Assembly: GCF_030546805.1 (NCBI RefSeq)
Contig: NZ_JAUOPC010000003.1
Coordinates: 1 to 64,000 of the forward strand
Length of the DNA stretch: 64,000 nucleotides
Origin: Cyclobacterium sp. 1_MG-2023
GTDB taxonomy: Bacteria > Bacteroidota > Bacteroidia > Cytophagales > Cyclobacteriaceae
Reading direction: 5' to 3'
The notes below the pieces were generated by a model. That model was given only the letters and a program-made list of their open reading frames with translations. It had not been told where the DNA came from and made no database searches. Positions 24,339 to 32,454 of the stretch are shown piece after piece. Made by a program: the position numbers and the translations under genes. Numbering within the stretch: position 1 is the first letter of the stretch; each line of letters begins with the position of its first letter.

Positions 24339-24956
24339 ATTTGAATTGATTCGTTAATTTGTTGATTGGTAAAATAATCAAAATATATTTTTAAAAGTAG
24401 GTTAAAGTGTGTTTTTGATTCGGTTTATTGGTTAATAATCCATATAAAAGTATTACTTACCCTGTTTTTGTACCATAAACCGCATTTACATTTTTTGAGG
24501 ACTAATATTGGATGGAAAAGGGTTGGAGTTTTTTTTTGTGAATGGAAGTTGTTGGTAGATTAACAGCCTTAATTAATTATATAGGATTTCCTGTAGGATA
24601 ATTCACAATTAATTTTTCTATTGCCTTATGCTGTTATTGGCACAGGTTTTTGGTGTTACTGATTAGCTCTTTGATGAAATAGTGGGCTTAGTTTGAAATT
24701 TATTGCCTTACTTTTTGTATTTTGTTTAACTCGGATAATGTAAAGGGATTTCCTAAGCTTTCTCAGGGAGGGTTGTAATCACAATAAAATCAGGCTGTTT
24801 GTATGGCTTAATATAGCATTGTTATGGTTTACCACTCTTTCGATTAGTAGGGTTGAAAACAGCAAGGAAGTGGCTGAGCTTGAAGTGAATCCAGCACGTA
24901 ATAGATTGTGTATTACATTTTTTGAGTTTATATTAAAAGATTAAAGGATGTAAACC
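24339..24956. other. Intergenic region with a split hairpin repeat and small insertion
   Basis: These 618 bp contain no convincing gene. The left part of a hairpin repeat (AACTCGGATAATGTAA, 24728-24743) and its right part (24898-24928, ending TTTGAGTT) match the intact units at 4971-5066. They are separated by 154 bp and flanked by GTAA on both sides. The rest is AT-rich DNA. A promoter for the cyclophilin gene is expected but not clear. Confidence 0.5.
24744..24897. mobile_element. Possible 154-bp non-autonomous insertion inside a hairpin repeat
   Basis: The segment separates two halves of a repeat that is continuous at 4971-5013, and GTAA occurs once there but on both sides here (24740-24743 and 24898-24901), as expected of a 4-bp target duplication. 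Weak inverted similarity is seen near the ends: GGATTTCCTAAGCTTTCTCAG-like at 24746-24766 versus the complement of 24874-24892. No gene is inside. The evidence is suggestive only. Confidence 0.35.
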
Positions 24957-25529
24957 ATGAATAAATTTATCAGCTGTGTCTTATTGTTTGTCATCATTAA
25001 TTCAATACATGCACAACAAATTGAGAAGTACCTAATCGAGACAGAAATTGGGGATATTGAACTTGAAGTGTATCCGGAGAAGGCCCCAATCACTGTAGAG
25101 AATTTTCGTGCTTACGTTGAAAAAGGACTTTATGCGAATTCTAGTTTTTTCCGGGTATGTACACCGGAAAACGAAGCAGATAGAGAGATTAAAATAGAAG
25201 TAATCCAAGGTGGGAATGTTCCTGACAGTTTATTGTTGGCTCCAATACCCATAGAAACAAGCGAAGAAACAGGTGTTAAACATAAAAATGGAACCATATC
25301 CATGGCCAGATTAGGACCTAATACTGCGCAAAGTTCTTTTTTTATTTGTATTAATGCACAACCTGAACTGGATTATAAAGGAAAAAGAAATCCGGACGGG
25401 TATGGTTTTGCTGCTTTTGGTGCGGTTACCAAGGGAATGGAGCTGGTTAATGAAATTCAATCCGGAGAAGAAGTTGACCAATACCTTATTGATCCGATAA
25501 AAATACAATCCATAAAAAGAATGAATTAA
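24957..25529 (+). CDS. Secreted cyclophilin-type peptidyl-prolyl isomerase
   Basis: This 190-residue protein has a signal peptide (FISCVLLFVIINSIHAQ) and then a bacterial cyclophilin domain. Recognisable parts are GDIELEVYPEKAPITVENFR (about 33-52), the YANSSFFRV strand, IQGGNVPDS, GTISMARLGPNTAQSSFFIC (about 112-131) and YGFAAFGAVTKGMELVNEIQ. Such proteins assist folding of exported proteins. Its length suits a single domain without the usual C-terminal extension. The gene stands alone, with 113 bp to the permease gene. Confidence 0.9.
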   Translation: MNKFISCVLLFVIINSIHAQQIEKYLIETEIGDIELEVYPEKAPITVENFRAYVEKGLYANSSFFRVCTPENEADREIKIEVIQGGNVPDSLLLAPIPIETSEETGVKHKNGTISMARLGPNTAQSSFFICINAQPELDYKGKRNPDGYGFAAFGAVTKGMELVNEIQSGEEVDQYLIDPIKIQSIKRMN

Positions 25530-25642
25530 ATGGTATTTATTCATAAGGAAAGGAATTATATTTTATAAATATCTATAAATACAGTTGAAATAAAGATAAA
25601 AATGCTTTATTTGGTAAGTAAAATAAACCCAAATATTGCTAT

Positions 25643-26974
25643 ATGTTAATCTTTGTTTTGATTCTATTGGTGCTGGCCATTATTGTGGTAGCGATCATTA
25701 AATTTGAAATTCACCCTTTTCTCGCCTTATTCACCGGAGCCATTCTATATGGACTATTGGCAGGAATGCCTACAGCCTTAATTATTAGCTCCATTACCGA
25801 GGGGTTTGGAGGAGTCTTGGGGAGGATAGGTTTACTGATCCTTTTTGGGGTTATTATAGGTACTTTTCTGGAGAAATCGGGAGGAGCTTTTGTCATTGCA
25901 AAAAAGGTGCTGTCCTGGGTGGGACAAAAATCAGTGATGCTTGGAATGATGATTACCGGATACATCTCCTCTATTCCTGTATTTGGCGACAGTGCCTTTA
26001 TCATGTTAAACCCAATCAATAAATCACTGTCCTTTAAAGGGAAGTTGCCATATGCCGCAACAACCGTAGCCTTAACTTTGGGGATTACTGCCACACATTC
26101 ATTGGTGCCACCCACTCCGGGACCTATAGCTGCCGCAGGTATCTTGGAAGCTGATTTGGGACGGATAATTTTATTTGGTGCGATTATCAGTGCTTTGGGA
26201 CTGATACCTTGCTACTACTTTTGCAAGTATTGGGTTTCAAAGATTCATTTAGAACCGGTCTTTGCCAAAGTGGACAAATTAGGTTATTCAGGGAAAAGCC
26301 CTTCGCTGGGCAAATCTTTTATGCCAATTATCATTCCTTTGGTTTTGATAATTTTATCCTCTATTGCTGCATATCCAACCAAACCCTTTGGGGAAAATCA
26401 ATTCACCTCACTTATTTTGTTTATTGGTAACCCAATAATTGCTTTACTTTTAGGCGCTTTTTTGGCCTTTAGTTTGCCCGAAAAATTGGACAAAAAAGTA
26501 CTGTCTTCTGCGGGTTGGTTTGGGGAAGCATTGTTGATAGGTGCACCTGTGATACTCATCACAGGTGCTGGAGGAGTTTTTGGTAAAATGTTGCAAAATT
26601 CCGGAATTGCTGATCAGATTAGTGGTCTGATGAGTAGCGGACATTGGAGTTTATTCCTTCCTTTTGCCATGGCTTTTGCTTTGAAATCTGCCCAAGGTTC
26701 ATCAACCGTTGCCTTGGTGACTACAGCCTCTATTATGGTTCCTTTGATGCCCGCATTGGCCTTGGATACTGAGATAATGCGCGTATTTACTGTTTTGGCT
26801 ACAGGGGCAGGGGCCATTGCCGTATCCCATGCCAATGACAGTTTTTTCTGGGCCATGACTCAATTGTCAGGAATGAATATCAAACAAGGCTACCAGTCAC
26901 ACAGTTTGGGTACCCTTATTTTATCCATTACTTCCATGGTTATTATATTCTTTTTGGCCAATATATTGGCATAG
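25643..26974 (+). CDS. GntP-family gluconate/sugar-acid permease
   Basis: GntP-family proteins are proton symporters for gluconate and related sugar acids. The 443-residue protein has about 12 hydrophobic segments and the family phrases FGVIIGTFLEKSGGAFVIAK (about 68-87), FGDSAFIMLNPINKSLSF, THSLVPPTPGPIAAAGIL and LKSAQGSSTVALVTTASIM (about 349-367), ending with VSHANDSFFWAMTQLSGMN. Length is normal. It faces the SDR gene convergently with 24 bp between them, and the three minus-strand genes beyond are all compatible with sugar-acid or polyol oxidation, so the substrate may be a sugar acid produced in the periplasm. Confidence 0.92.
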   Translation: MLIFVLILLVLAIIVVAIIKFEIHPFLALFTGAILYGLLAGMPTALIISSITEGFGGVLGRIGLLILFGVIIGTFLEKSGGAFVIAKKVLSWVGQKSVMLGMMITGYISSIPVFGDSAFIMLNPINKSLSFKGKLPYAATTVALTLGITATHSLVPPTPGPIAAAGILEADLGRIILFGAIISALGLIPCYYFCKYWVSKIHLEPVFAKVDKLGYSGKSPSLGKSFMPIIIPLVLIILSSIAAYPTKPFGENQFTSLILFIGNPIIALLLGAFLAFSLPEKLDKKVLSSAGWFGEALLIGAPVILITGAGGVFGKMLQNSGIADQISGLMSSGHWSLFLPFAMAFALKSAQGSSTVALVTTASIMVPLMPALALDTEIMRVFTVLATGAGAIAVSHANDSFFWAMTQLSGMNIKQGYQSHSLGTLILSITSMVIIFFLANILA

Positions 26975-26998
26975 GCTTTTACAAGATTTCCTTATGGG

Positions 26999-27781
26999 CT
27001 ATTTGGCTGTCCATCCTCCGTCCACGGTAAGAAAAGATCCAGTCATGTAATTGGCTGCTTCACTGGCTAAGAATATTGCAGCTCCTTGAATTTCTTTGAG
27101 TTCCCCCCATCTTCCCAAGGCTGTAGCTCCAATAATAAACTCCTTGGTAGCCGGATCATCGGCAACCGGTATATTCATTTCTGTGAGGAAAGGCCCCGGG
27201 CAAATCGCATTAACCTTAATATCAAATGGCGCCAACTCTATACCCAAAGCTCGGGTCATTTGGACCACAGCGCCTTTACTTGAAGTGTAAGGTGTGCGAT
27301 TGGCCAAACCTACAAGACCTAAGGTGCTGGCCAAATTTATTATTTTCCCTGAATTTTGAGCCTTCATATGGGGGATAACGGAGCGAATACATAGCCAAGA
27401 ACCAGTGACATTTACTTCCATTACTTTATTAAAATCCTCCAAACTTACCTCATCAATCGCCCCTCTAATGTTTATTCCGGCACTGTTTATCAAAATATCG
27501 ATGCTACCAAATGCTTCTATTGCAAAAGTAGCCATGGCATTGGTTTGGTCTTCCTTCGAAATGTCAGCAGCAAAAGCCAGCGCCTTTACCCCGTAGGTTT
27601 TGGCGATCTTATCAGCTATAATATGGCCGTCTTTTTCATTCCTATTCACAATTAATAGATTCGCTCCGGCAGAGGCAAGTCCTGCTGCCATGGCAAGGCC
27701 TAAACCTTTGGATCCACCTGTGACAATGGCTGTTTTTTTACTAAGATCAAATAATTTAATTCCTGGTAAGCTGTCTAACAT
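26999..27781 (-). CDS. SDR-family oxidoreductase, gluconate-5-dehydrogenase-like
   Basis: This 260-residue classical SDR has the cofactor loop TGGSKGLG (21-28), NSAG (99-102) and the catalytic Ser152, Tyr165 and Lys169 (YTSSK). VNRNEK after strand 2 hints at NADP-type specificity. Overall it resembles gluconate 5-dehydrogenase and 2-deoxy-gluconate 3-dehydrogenase (N-terminal LFDLSKKTAIVTG and C-terminal ANYMTGSFLTVDGGWTAK). Substrate specificity in this group is poorly predicted by sequence. It is the third gene of a minus-strand run (spacing 10 bp after the TIM-barrel gene) and convergent to the GntP permease. Confidence 0.85.
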   Translation of the reverse strand: MLDSLPGIKLFDLSKKTAIVTGGSKGLGLAMAAGLASAGANLLIVNRNEKDGHIIADKIAKTYGVKALAFAADISKEDQTNAMATFAIEAFGSIDILINSAGINIRGAIDEVSLEDFNKVMEVNVTGSWLCIRSVIPHMKAQNSGKIINLASTLGLVGLANRTPYTSSKGAVVQMTRALGIELAPFDIKVNAICPGPFLTEMNIPVADDPATKEFIIGATALGRWGELKEIQGAAIFLASEAANYMTGSFLTVDGGWTAK

Positions 27782-27791
27782 GTTTTTTAAT

Positions 27792-28883
27792 TTATAGGTT
27801 TAAATTTTCTTTACTGTATGATAATGAAGTCAATACATTGTATTCTTCTTTGGCCAATAAGGCCTCAGGTTCCAAAGAATTGATATTGGGAAGCTTTTCT
27901 TTTCTACCATTTACCCAAGTAAGCATTGCTGCCAATTCCGAGGCCGGCACTTGTTGAAGCGTGGCCCAATAATCAGGAGTCAAACAGGGGATAAGCAACG
28001 GGTTTCTTGTAATCATTTCGAGATTAAAAGTAATTGTCGGATTATGCGTTTTGCAGGTGTCAACAATATGTTTCAATGCCAAGCAACCTTCTCCTAATGG
28101 GACTTCAGACAATTGAAATCCCTCTTCATAAGGAGCTACAGCCATGTCTTTGACATGTGTAGTGAAAACATAGGGTGCCAGTAGTTGGAGGGTATGTTCA
28201 GGCTGTTCCATTAAAGCAATGCTGTTTCCAAAGTCCAAGGTAACCCCAATCCATTCACTTGATATTTTTTTTACCAAATGAACCAATTCATCAGATCGCC
28301 AATCTTTGTGATTTTCAATCGCCAATTTGATTTTATGCTTGCTTAAAATTGGTACTACTTTTCCTAGCATTCTTGTGGCCTCTGTTTTGAAGGATATAAA
28401 ATCTTCTTCTGTATGGATAGCTTCATATCTTCGAGGTCCTAAACTTACGGTTCTCAATACCTTGACTCCGGCTTCCTTTGCTAGGATTAGTTGCTTCTCA
28501 AAATCCGGTAGATCAATCTCCTTCTTTGGCATTCCAATAGATCCTTCAAGGTACATGCCAAGCTTTTCTCTTTGATCTCTTATTTTTTTTGAGAAATCAG
28601 TTGACCAACCTTTGACGCCAACTTGGATGCCTCCAGCACCGATTTTATGGCAATGGTTAAGCAATTCACCGGCATTTTTAAAGCCCGGATAAAGGCTGCT
28701 TTGATAAGAAGAATGCCATCTTTTTCCGTAAGAATGAACGACAATGCCCAATTTTTCCTTCCCGAAAATACCAGGAAGATCAGGGATGCTCATGGCCAAT
28801 AAACCCATGCCTGCAGTTTTAATAAACTTGCGACGCTCTTTTAAAAAATTTGGGACTGTTGTAGGTAGGGGGGGTGGGTTCAT
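27792..28883 (-). CDS. Exported sugar phosphate isomerase/epimerase-like TIM-barrel protein
   Basis: This 363-residue protein has a Tat-like leader: RR at residues 17-18 in KERRKFIKTAGMGLLAMS, followed by a hydrophobic stretch. The mature part is a xylose-isomerase-like TIM barrel with IQVGVKGWS, KVLRTVSLGPRRYE, KLAIENHKDWRSDELVHLVK with the Glu-Asn-His metal site, GVTLDFGNS (Asp), FTTHVKDMAV (His) and a late NLEMITRNP (Glu). These side chains form the usual divalent-metal centre. A periplasmic sugar epimerase or isomerase role is likely and the substrate unknown. It lies 10 bp before the SDR gene and 6 bp after the dehydrogenase gene, so the three form an operon. Confidence 0.8.
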   Translation of the reverse strand: MNPPPLPTTVPNFLKERRKFIKTAGMGLLAMSIPDLPGIFGKEKLGIVVHSYGKRWHSSYQSSLYPGFKNAGELLNHCHKIGAGGIQVGVKGWSTDFSKKIRDQREKLGMYLEGSIGMPKKEIDLPDFEKQLILAKEAGVKVLRTVSLGPRRYEAIHTEEDFISFKTEATRMLGKVVPILSKHKIKLAIENHKDWRSDELVHLVKKISSEWIGVTLDFGNSIALMEQPEHTLQLLAPYVFTTHVKDMAVAPYEEGFQLSEVPLGEGCLALKHIVDTCKTHNPTITFNLEMITRNPLLIPCLTPDYWATLQQVPASELAAMLTWVNGRKEKLPNINSLEPEALLAKEEYNVLTSLSYSKENLNL

Positions 28884-28889
28884 GCGTTT

Positions 28890-31463
28890 TTAAGGTTTGT
28901 TTAGCGGGTTTATTGGTGGCTCATATTGTAAAAGATCCTTTGGTTTCCATGGCAAAACTCTGCCTTGTGTTGAAAGTCTTAATTCTGCAATTGTACCACT
29001 CTTTACAGCCGGTGCATTATTGTTCCATTCATTTCTAATATAGGTGAGTATATTTGCTATCCTACCATTGTCTAAACTAGCCATGGAAGGCATAACGGGT
29101 AAGATTTCCGGGCTTTGGTATTGAACCCCATTGACAGTTAATGGGCCTTCTAATCCATGGATTAAAATCATGGCAAGTCGCGTTTCATTTCCTGTAACCC
29201 ACTCAGAATTGTTTAATGGTGGCCCCATTCTTTTTACGCCTTCACCATCTTCTCCATGACAACCTGCACAAGTACTTACATAATACTGTCTACCTTTAGC
29301 AAAGGATGCCTTCTCACTATTTGTCAAGAGGAAGGTGCTTTTAAGGCTGTCCACTTCATTTATTTTGCCGGGCCAGTCAAACAAGTTATTTAATTGACTG
29401 ATGTTTAAATTACTTTTTTCAAAATCAGTACTGGTCGAGAACCTTGGTGCTGTGGAAAGCTGAATGGGCGATTTTTTATGTTGGGAAGCAGCCACGGACA
29501 TGCCCCTAAAAATAGCCGATGACTTCCAGTCATCGGACGGTGCGCTTTTATCTAAAATTTGTACCAACTTTTGCATTTCCAGTGGTTCATACTTGTTGCT
29601 GATGGCTGTAGTCAACATTTCAATAAAAATGGCTTTTGAACTTGTTTTGTTTTGCCATGTTTTTTGCCTTATTAGTAACTGCAAAAATGCAAATTCACGA
29701 TCATACAAGCTACTGAGTGCCGCATCCCTAAATATAGGCTCATCAATCTTTTGTTCCAAAATAGCCAAGAGAACCTTAAAATTAAACTTTGGAGAAAAAC
29801 TGCCTGAACTTAATACCAATTGGAGATTTATTTCCGGAATATTAGTTTTCACTATTTTGAGCATGGCATTTTTCAGGGCCTCTTTGACACTTGAATTATT
29901 TGCAGAAACCTGTTCTGCAAGACGTAGGGCATGGATAGTAACTTGTGGTGATTTAATTTTATCTTTTCTCAATAGGAGGATGATAACCTTAGCATCTAAT
30001 TTCTCCATGCCTTCCAAAGTCCATAAGGCATGGATTTGTGCCAAAGGATACCTGTCATCTAAGGCCAGCTTTTCTAAACTTTCTACTGTGTTATTGTCAT
30101 TTTTTTCTACTAACAGCCTTTGTGCCATATCTCTATGCCAGCCGTTAGGATGTTTCAGCTTTTGAATGAGCTCGTGGCTTTTTAATTCAGATAGTTTTGG
30201 CGCTGTTTTGTTTTTTTGGTTTTTTCCGCTTATCCGCCATATTCTGCCATAATGAGTAGGCAATTCAAGTTTTCTATTGATTGTTATCTCTTTTAAATAA
30301 GGAGAGATATAGGCAGCATGTTGGATTAGGCCACGGTACATGTCGGTAATATATAAGGCACCATCAGGACCTGAAGTTAAACTCACAGGCCTAAACCGCT
30401 CGTCTTGAGAGGCAATCACAGACCGGCCTTGATCGGGCGAGGTGGTTTGGATAAAAATCCCATTCTCCTTAACCCTATTCCTTTTAATTAAATTTCCGGA
30501 AGGTTCACAGATAAAGACATTTTCTGAATATTGTTGTGGAAGCCCATTACCCCTAAAGTAAAAGGGAGAACATGCTGATGTAAATTCCTTCAGCCTATTT
30601 TTTTCATCCAATGTTCCGGGAATATAACCTCTGTTGATGGCTAAATTCTCCCTAACGGGAAAAATTTCACGATCCGCGGTAAGACCTTGGTCGATCCCTG
30701 AGGTGCTGCTATGGTTAAGGTTTCTATTAAAATAGTTTGGGGGTACAAGATCTGCATGCAAAGGCGACCAATTGTAATTGTAGTAAAGCCTTCCATAATT
30801 ATCCTGGCTAATGCCCCATTGACCTCGAAATTCAGTGCTGTCTTTAATCCATTTTTGACCTATAAGCTTATATCGAAACCGAGATTTTGCATTGTAATAC
30901 CAATTGTCAATTCCTCTCAATAAACCGTTGCCGGCATGTTCAGGTAAATTACTTCCTGCATAATCAGGGTCTACCAATATCTTGGTATCGGCCACCAAAT
31001 CACCATCCAGGTCCTGAGTCCACCATAGGGCCATATTTTCAGCCACTAAGGCACCGTTGGTTACAGTGGCAAGTGCTCTTGGTAAGATAAGGTTATCTAG
31101 ATAAATGGTTTTTTTGTCCATTTCCCCATCCCCATTTATATCTTCCAAGATTGAAATCCTGCCATTCGGTGCTAGTTCATCATACCCGTCTATGCTATTC
31201 ATAAAACCTCGCATCTCAACTACCCAAAGTCTTCCCTTTTCATCAAAACTTGTAAAAACAGGGTCTTCAACCAAGGGTTCAGCTGCCACAAGTTGTATCG
31301 AGAGGTCATTATTTAATTCAAATTTGCTAAGTGCTTCTTGTATTGAAAGTACAGGGGAGGGTTCATTCTTCTCTTGCGTGTTACAGCTGGTGCTTAAAAA
31401 AAATATTATACACACCAATTTCAGGACGGAAGGGCTTAAACTGTATGAGCAATATTTAAACAA
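28890..31463 (-). CDS. Planctomycete-type membrane-associated dehydrogenase with HEAT-like repeats and cytochrome c
   Basis: This 857-residue lipoprotein (signal LVCIIFFLSTSC, lipid Cys at about 27) is the first gene of a three-gene operon. The first half (about 40-420) is a beta-propeller typical of the 'putative membrane-bound dehydrogenase' family (FDEKGRLWVVEMRGFMNSID, DGEMDKKTIYLDNL, LTSGPDGALYITDMYRGLIQ). Helical HEAT-like repeats follow (about 430-690). The C-terminus is a monoheme cytochrome c with C732-A-G-C735-H736 and GPPLNNSEWV, and a possible axial Met in LPVMPSM. It probably oxidises a sugar or polyol and passes electrons to the respiratory chain. The actual substrate is unknown. 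Confidence 0.85.
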   Translation of the reverse strand: MFKYCSYSLSPSVLKLVCIIFFLSTSCNTQEKNEPSPVLSIQEALSKFELNNDLSIQLVAAEPLVEDPVFTSFDEKGRLWVVEMRGFMNSIDGYDELAPNGRISILEDINGDGEMDKKTIYLDNLILPRALATVTNGALVAENMALWWTQDLDGDLVADTKILVDPDYAGSNLPEHAGNGLLRGIDNWYYNAKSRFRYKLIGQKWIKDSTEFRGQWGISQDNYGRLYYNYNWSPLHADLVPPNYFNRNLNHSSTSGIDQGLTADREIFPVRENLAINRGYIPGTLDEKNRLKEFTSACSPFYFRGNGLPQQYSENVFICEPSGNLIKRNRVKENGIFIQTTSPDQGRSVIASQDERFRPVSLTSGPDGALYITDMYRGLIQHAAYISPYLKEITINRKLELPTHYGRIWRISGKNQKNKTAPKLSELKSHELIQKLKHPNGWHRDMAQRLLVEKNDNNTVESLEKLALDDRYPLAQIHALWTLEGMEKLDAKVIILLLRKDKIKSPQVTIHALRLAEQVSANNSSVKEALKNAMLKIVKTNIPEINLQLVLSSGSFSPKFNFKVLLAILEQKIDEPIFRDAALSSLYDREFAFLQLLIRQKTWQNKTSSKAIFIEMLTTAISNKYEPLEMQKLVQILDKSAPSDDWKSSAIFRGMSVAASQHKKSPIQLSTAPRFSTSTDFEKSNLNISQLNNLFDWPGKINEVDSLKSTFLLTNSEKASFAKGRQYYVSTCAGCHGEDGEGVKRMGPPLNNSEWVTGNETRLAMILIHGLEGPLTVNGVQYQSPEILPVMPSMASLDNGRIANILTYIRNEWNNNAPAVKSGTIAELRLSTQGRVLPWKPKDLLQYEPPINPLNKP

Positions 31464-32454
31464 TTTCTTAATAAAAGGGTTATTTGGGTGTGATTTTTGT
31501 GGTTATTTGGTAAATATAAAATTTTAACTTTAAAAATAAATAGAATTTAGTATGTAACAGTTAAAAATTTCACGATATGCAATTTTATCAGAAGTTAGTG
31601 TGTGTTTTTAGATAGTCAAAGGCTGGTAAAAACCTATAAAAAGTGAAATTTTACCGATGGAGGAATTCTAATTTGAATATTGCTTGCCCTTTATACTTAA
31701 GAAAATCAATGATTGTAGTGTGATAAGGAAGGATTCGATATAAATTTTAATTTCACATAATAAATGAATATTTAATTCCGTTTACCTTACCGTAAAAATT
31801 TTTTCTGCTAAATCTAAATATCATCTATAAAAGTTTTCTTTATGAGAATTAATATTAGTTAAAATATTTAAATATAAATATAGATCAACACTTAGGTTAC
31901 ATTAATGTAATGATTATTTTTTATCGGTTGATTAAATTAAATAGTTTATATTCAACTGTATTAAATATAAATTTTGTGTAATCTTCAAAAACAAAATTTA
32001 GTGTTGTTTTTGAAGATGGCTAGAAGGGAATAGTATTGTTTTTTAAAGGTAAAGTATTATTGGTATAGGATTTGGTTTGATTTAGTAATTAATTTGCAGA
32101 TTTAAATCAATTTCAAATAATTGGCTAAAATTTTTTTCCTTAAATTAAAAAATCATATTATTGCTTAAGTCGTTTGATTAATTATTTTTTTTGTATGTCT
32201 ATTTTGTAATAAATAATAATTAACAGAAAAAGATAGCCCATTATGCCAGTACTACCATTTGCCTCAGTAAGTCCTTTAGCGTTTTTTGGAACCAGCGTGC
32301 ATTCAGAGGACAGTTATCCGCAATGTTTTTCACCGGAAAATTCTTTATAAGTTAAACAATGGTTGCCCTTATCGGTTAAATCATTTGAGCTTTGTTTATA
32401 CAATGTGCTCTTAATTTATATTAAATTAATTTATACTAAACCTAAAATTTACTT
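31464..32454. other. Long AT-rich leader region before the second SusC gene
   Basis: About 990 bp without a recognised gene separate the divergent operon at 31463 and the SusC gene at 32455. Most of it is very AT-rich. A distinctly GC-richer island at about 32240-32345 carries a 35-codon open frame, listed separately. TTTG at 32173 and TATTTTG at 32200 could be a promoter just before that island, but spacing and match are poor. Confidence 0.45.
32243..32350 (+). CDS. Possible 35-residue small protein in the susC leader
   Basis: An ATG frame of 35 codons (MPVLPFASVSPLAFFGTSVH, then SEDSYPQCFSPENSL) coincides with the only GC-richer patch of a 1-kb AT-rich region. It starts about 37 bases after a possible -7 element. 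I recognise no family, see no ribosome-binding site, and the composition alone could also reflect a structured leader RNA or a relic. Upstream position relative to SusC suggests a leader role, which is speculation. Confidence 0.25.
   Translation: MPVLPFASVSPLAFFGTSVHSEDSYPQCFSPENSL

Noticed and set aside
29464-30165. A 233-codon plus-strand open frame
   Set aside because: It is antisense to the dehydrogenase-cytochrome gene, whose own frame has strong family motifs. The antisense protein is serine/leucine-rich with no motif.
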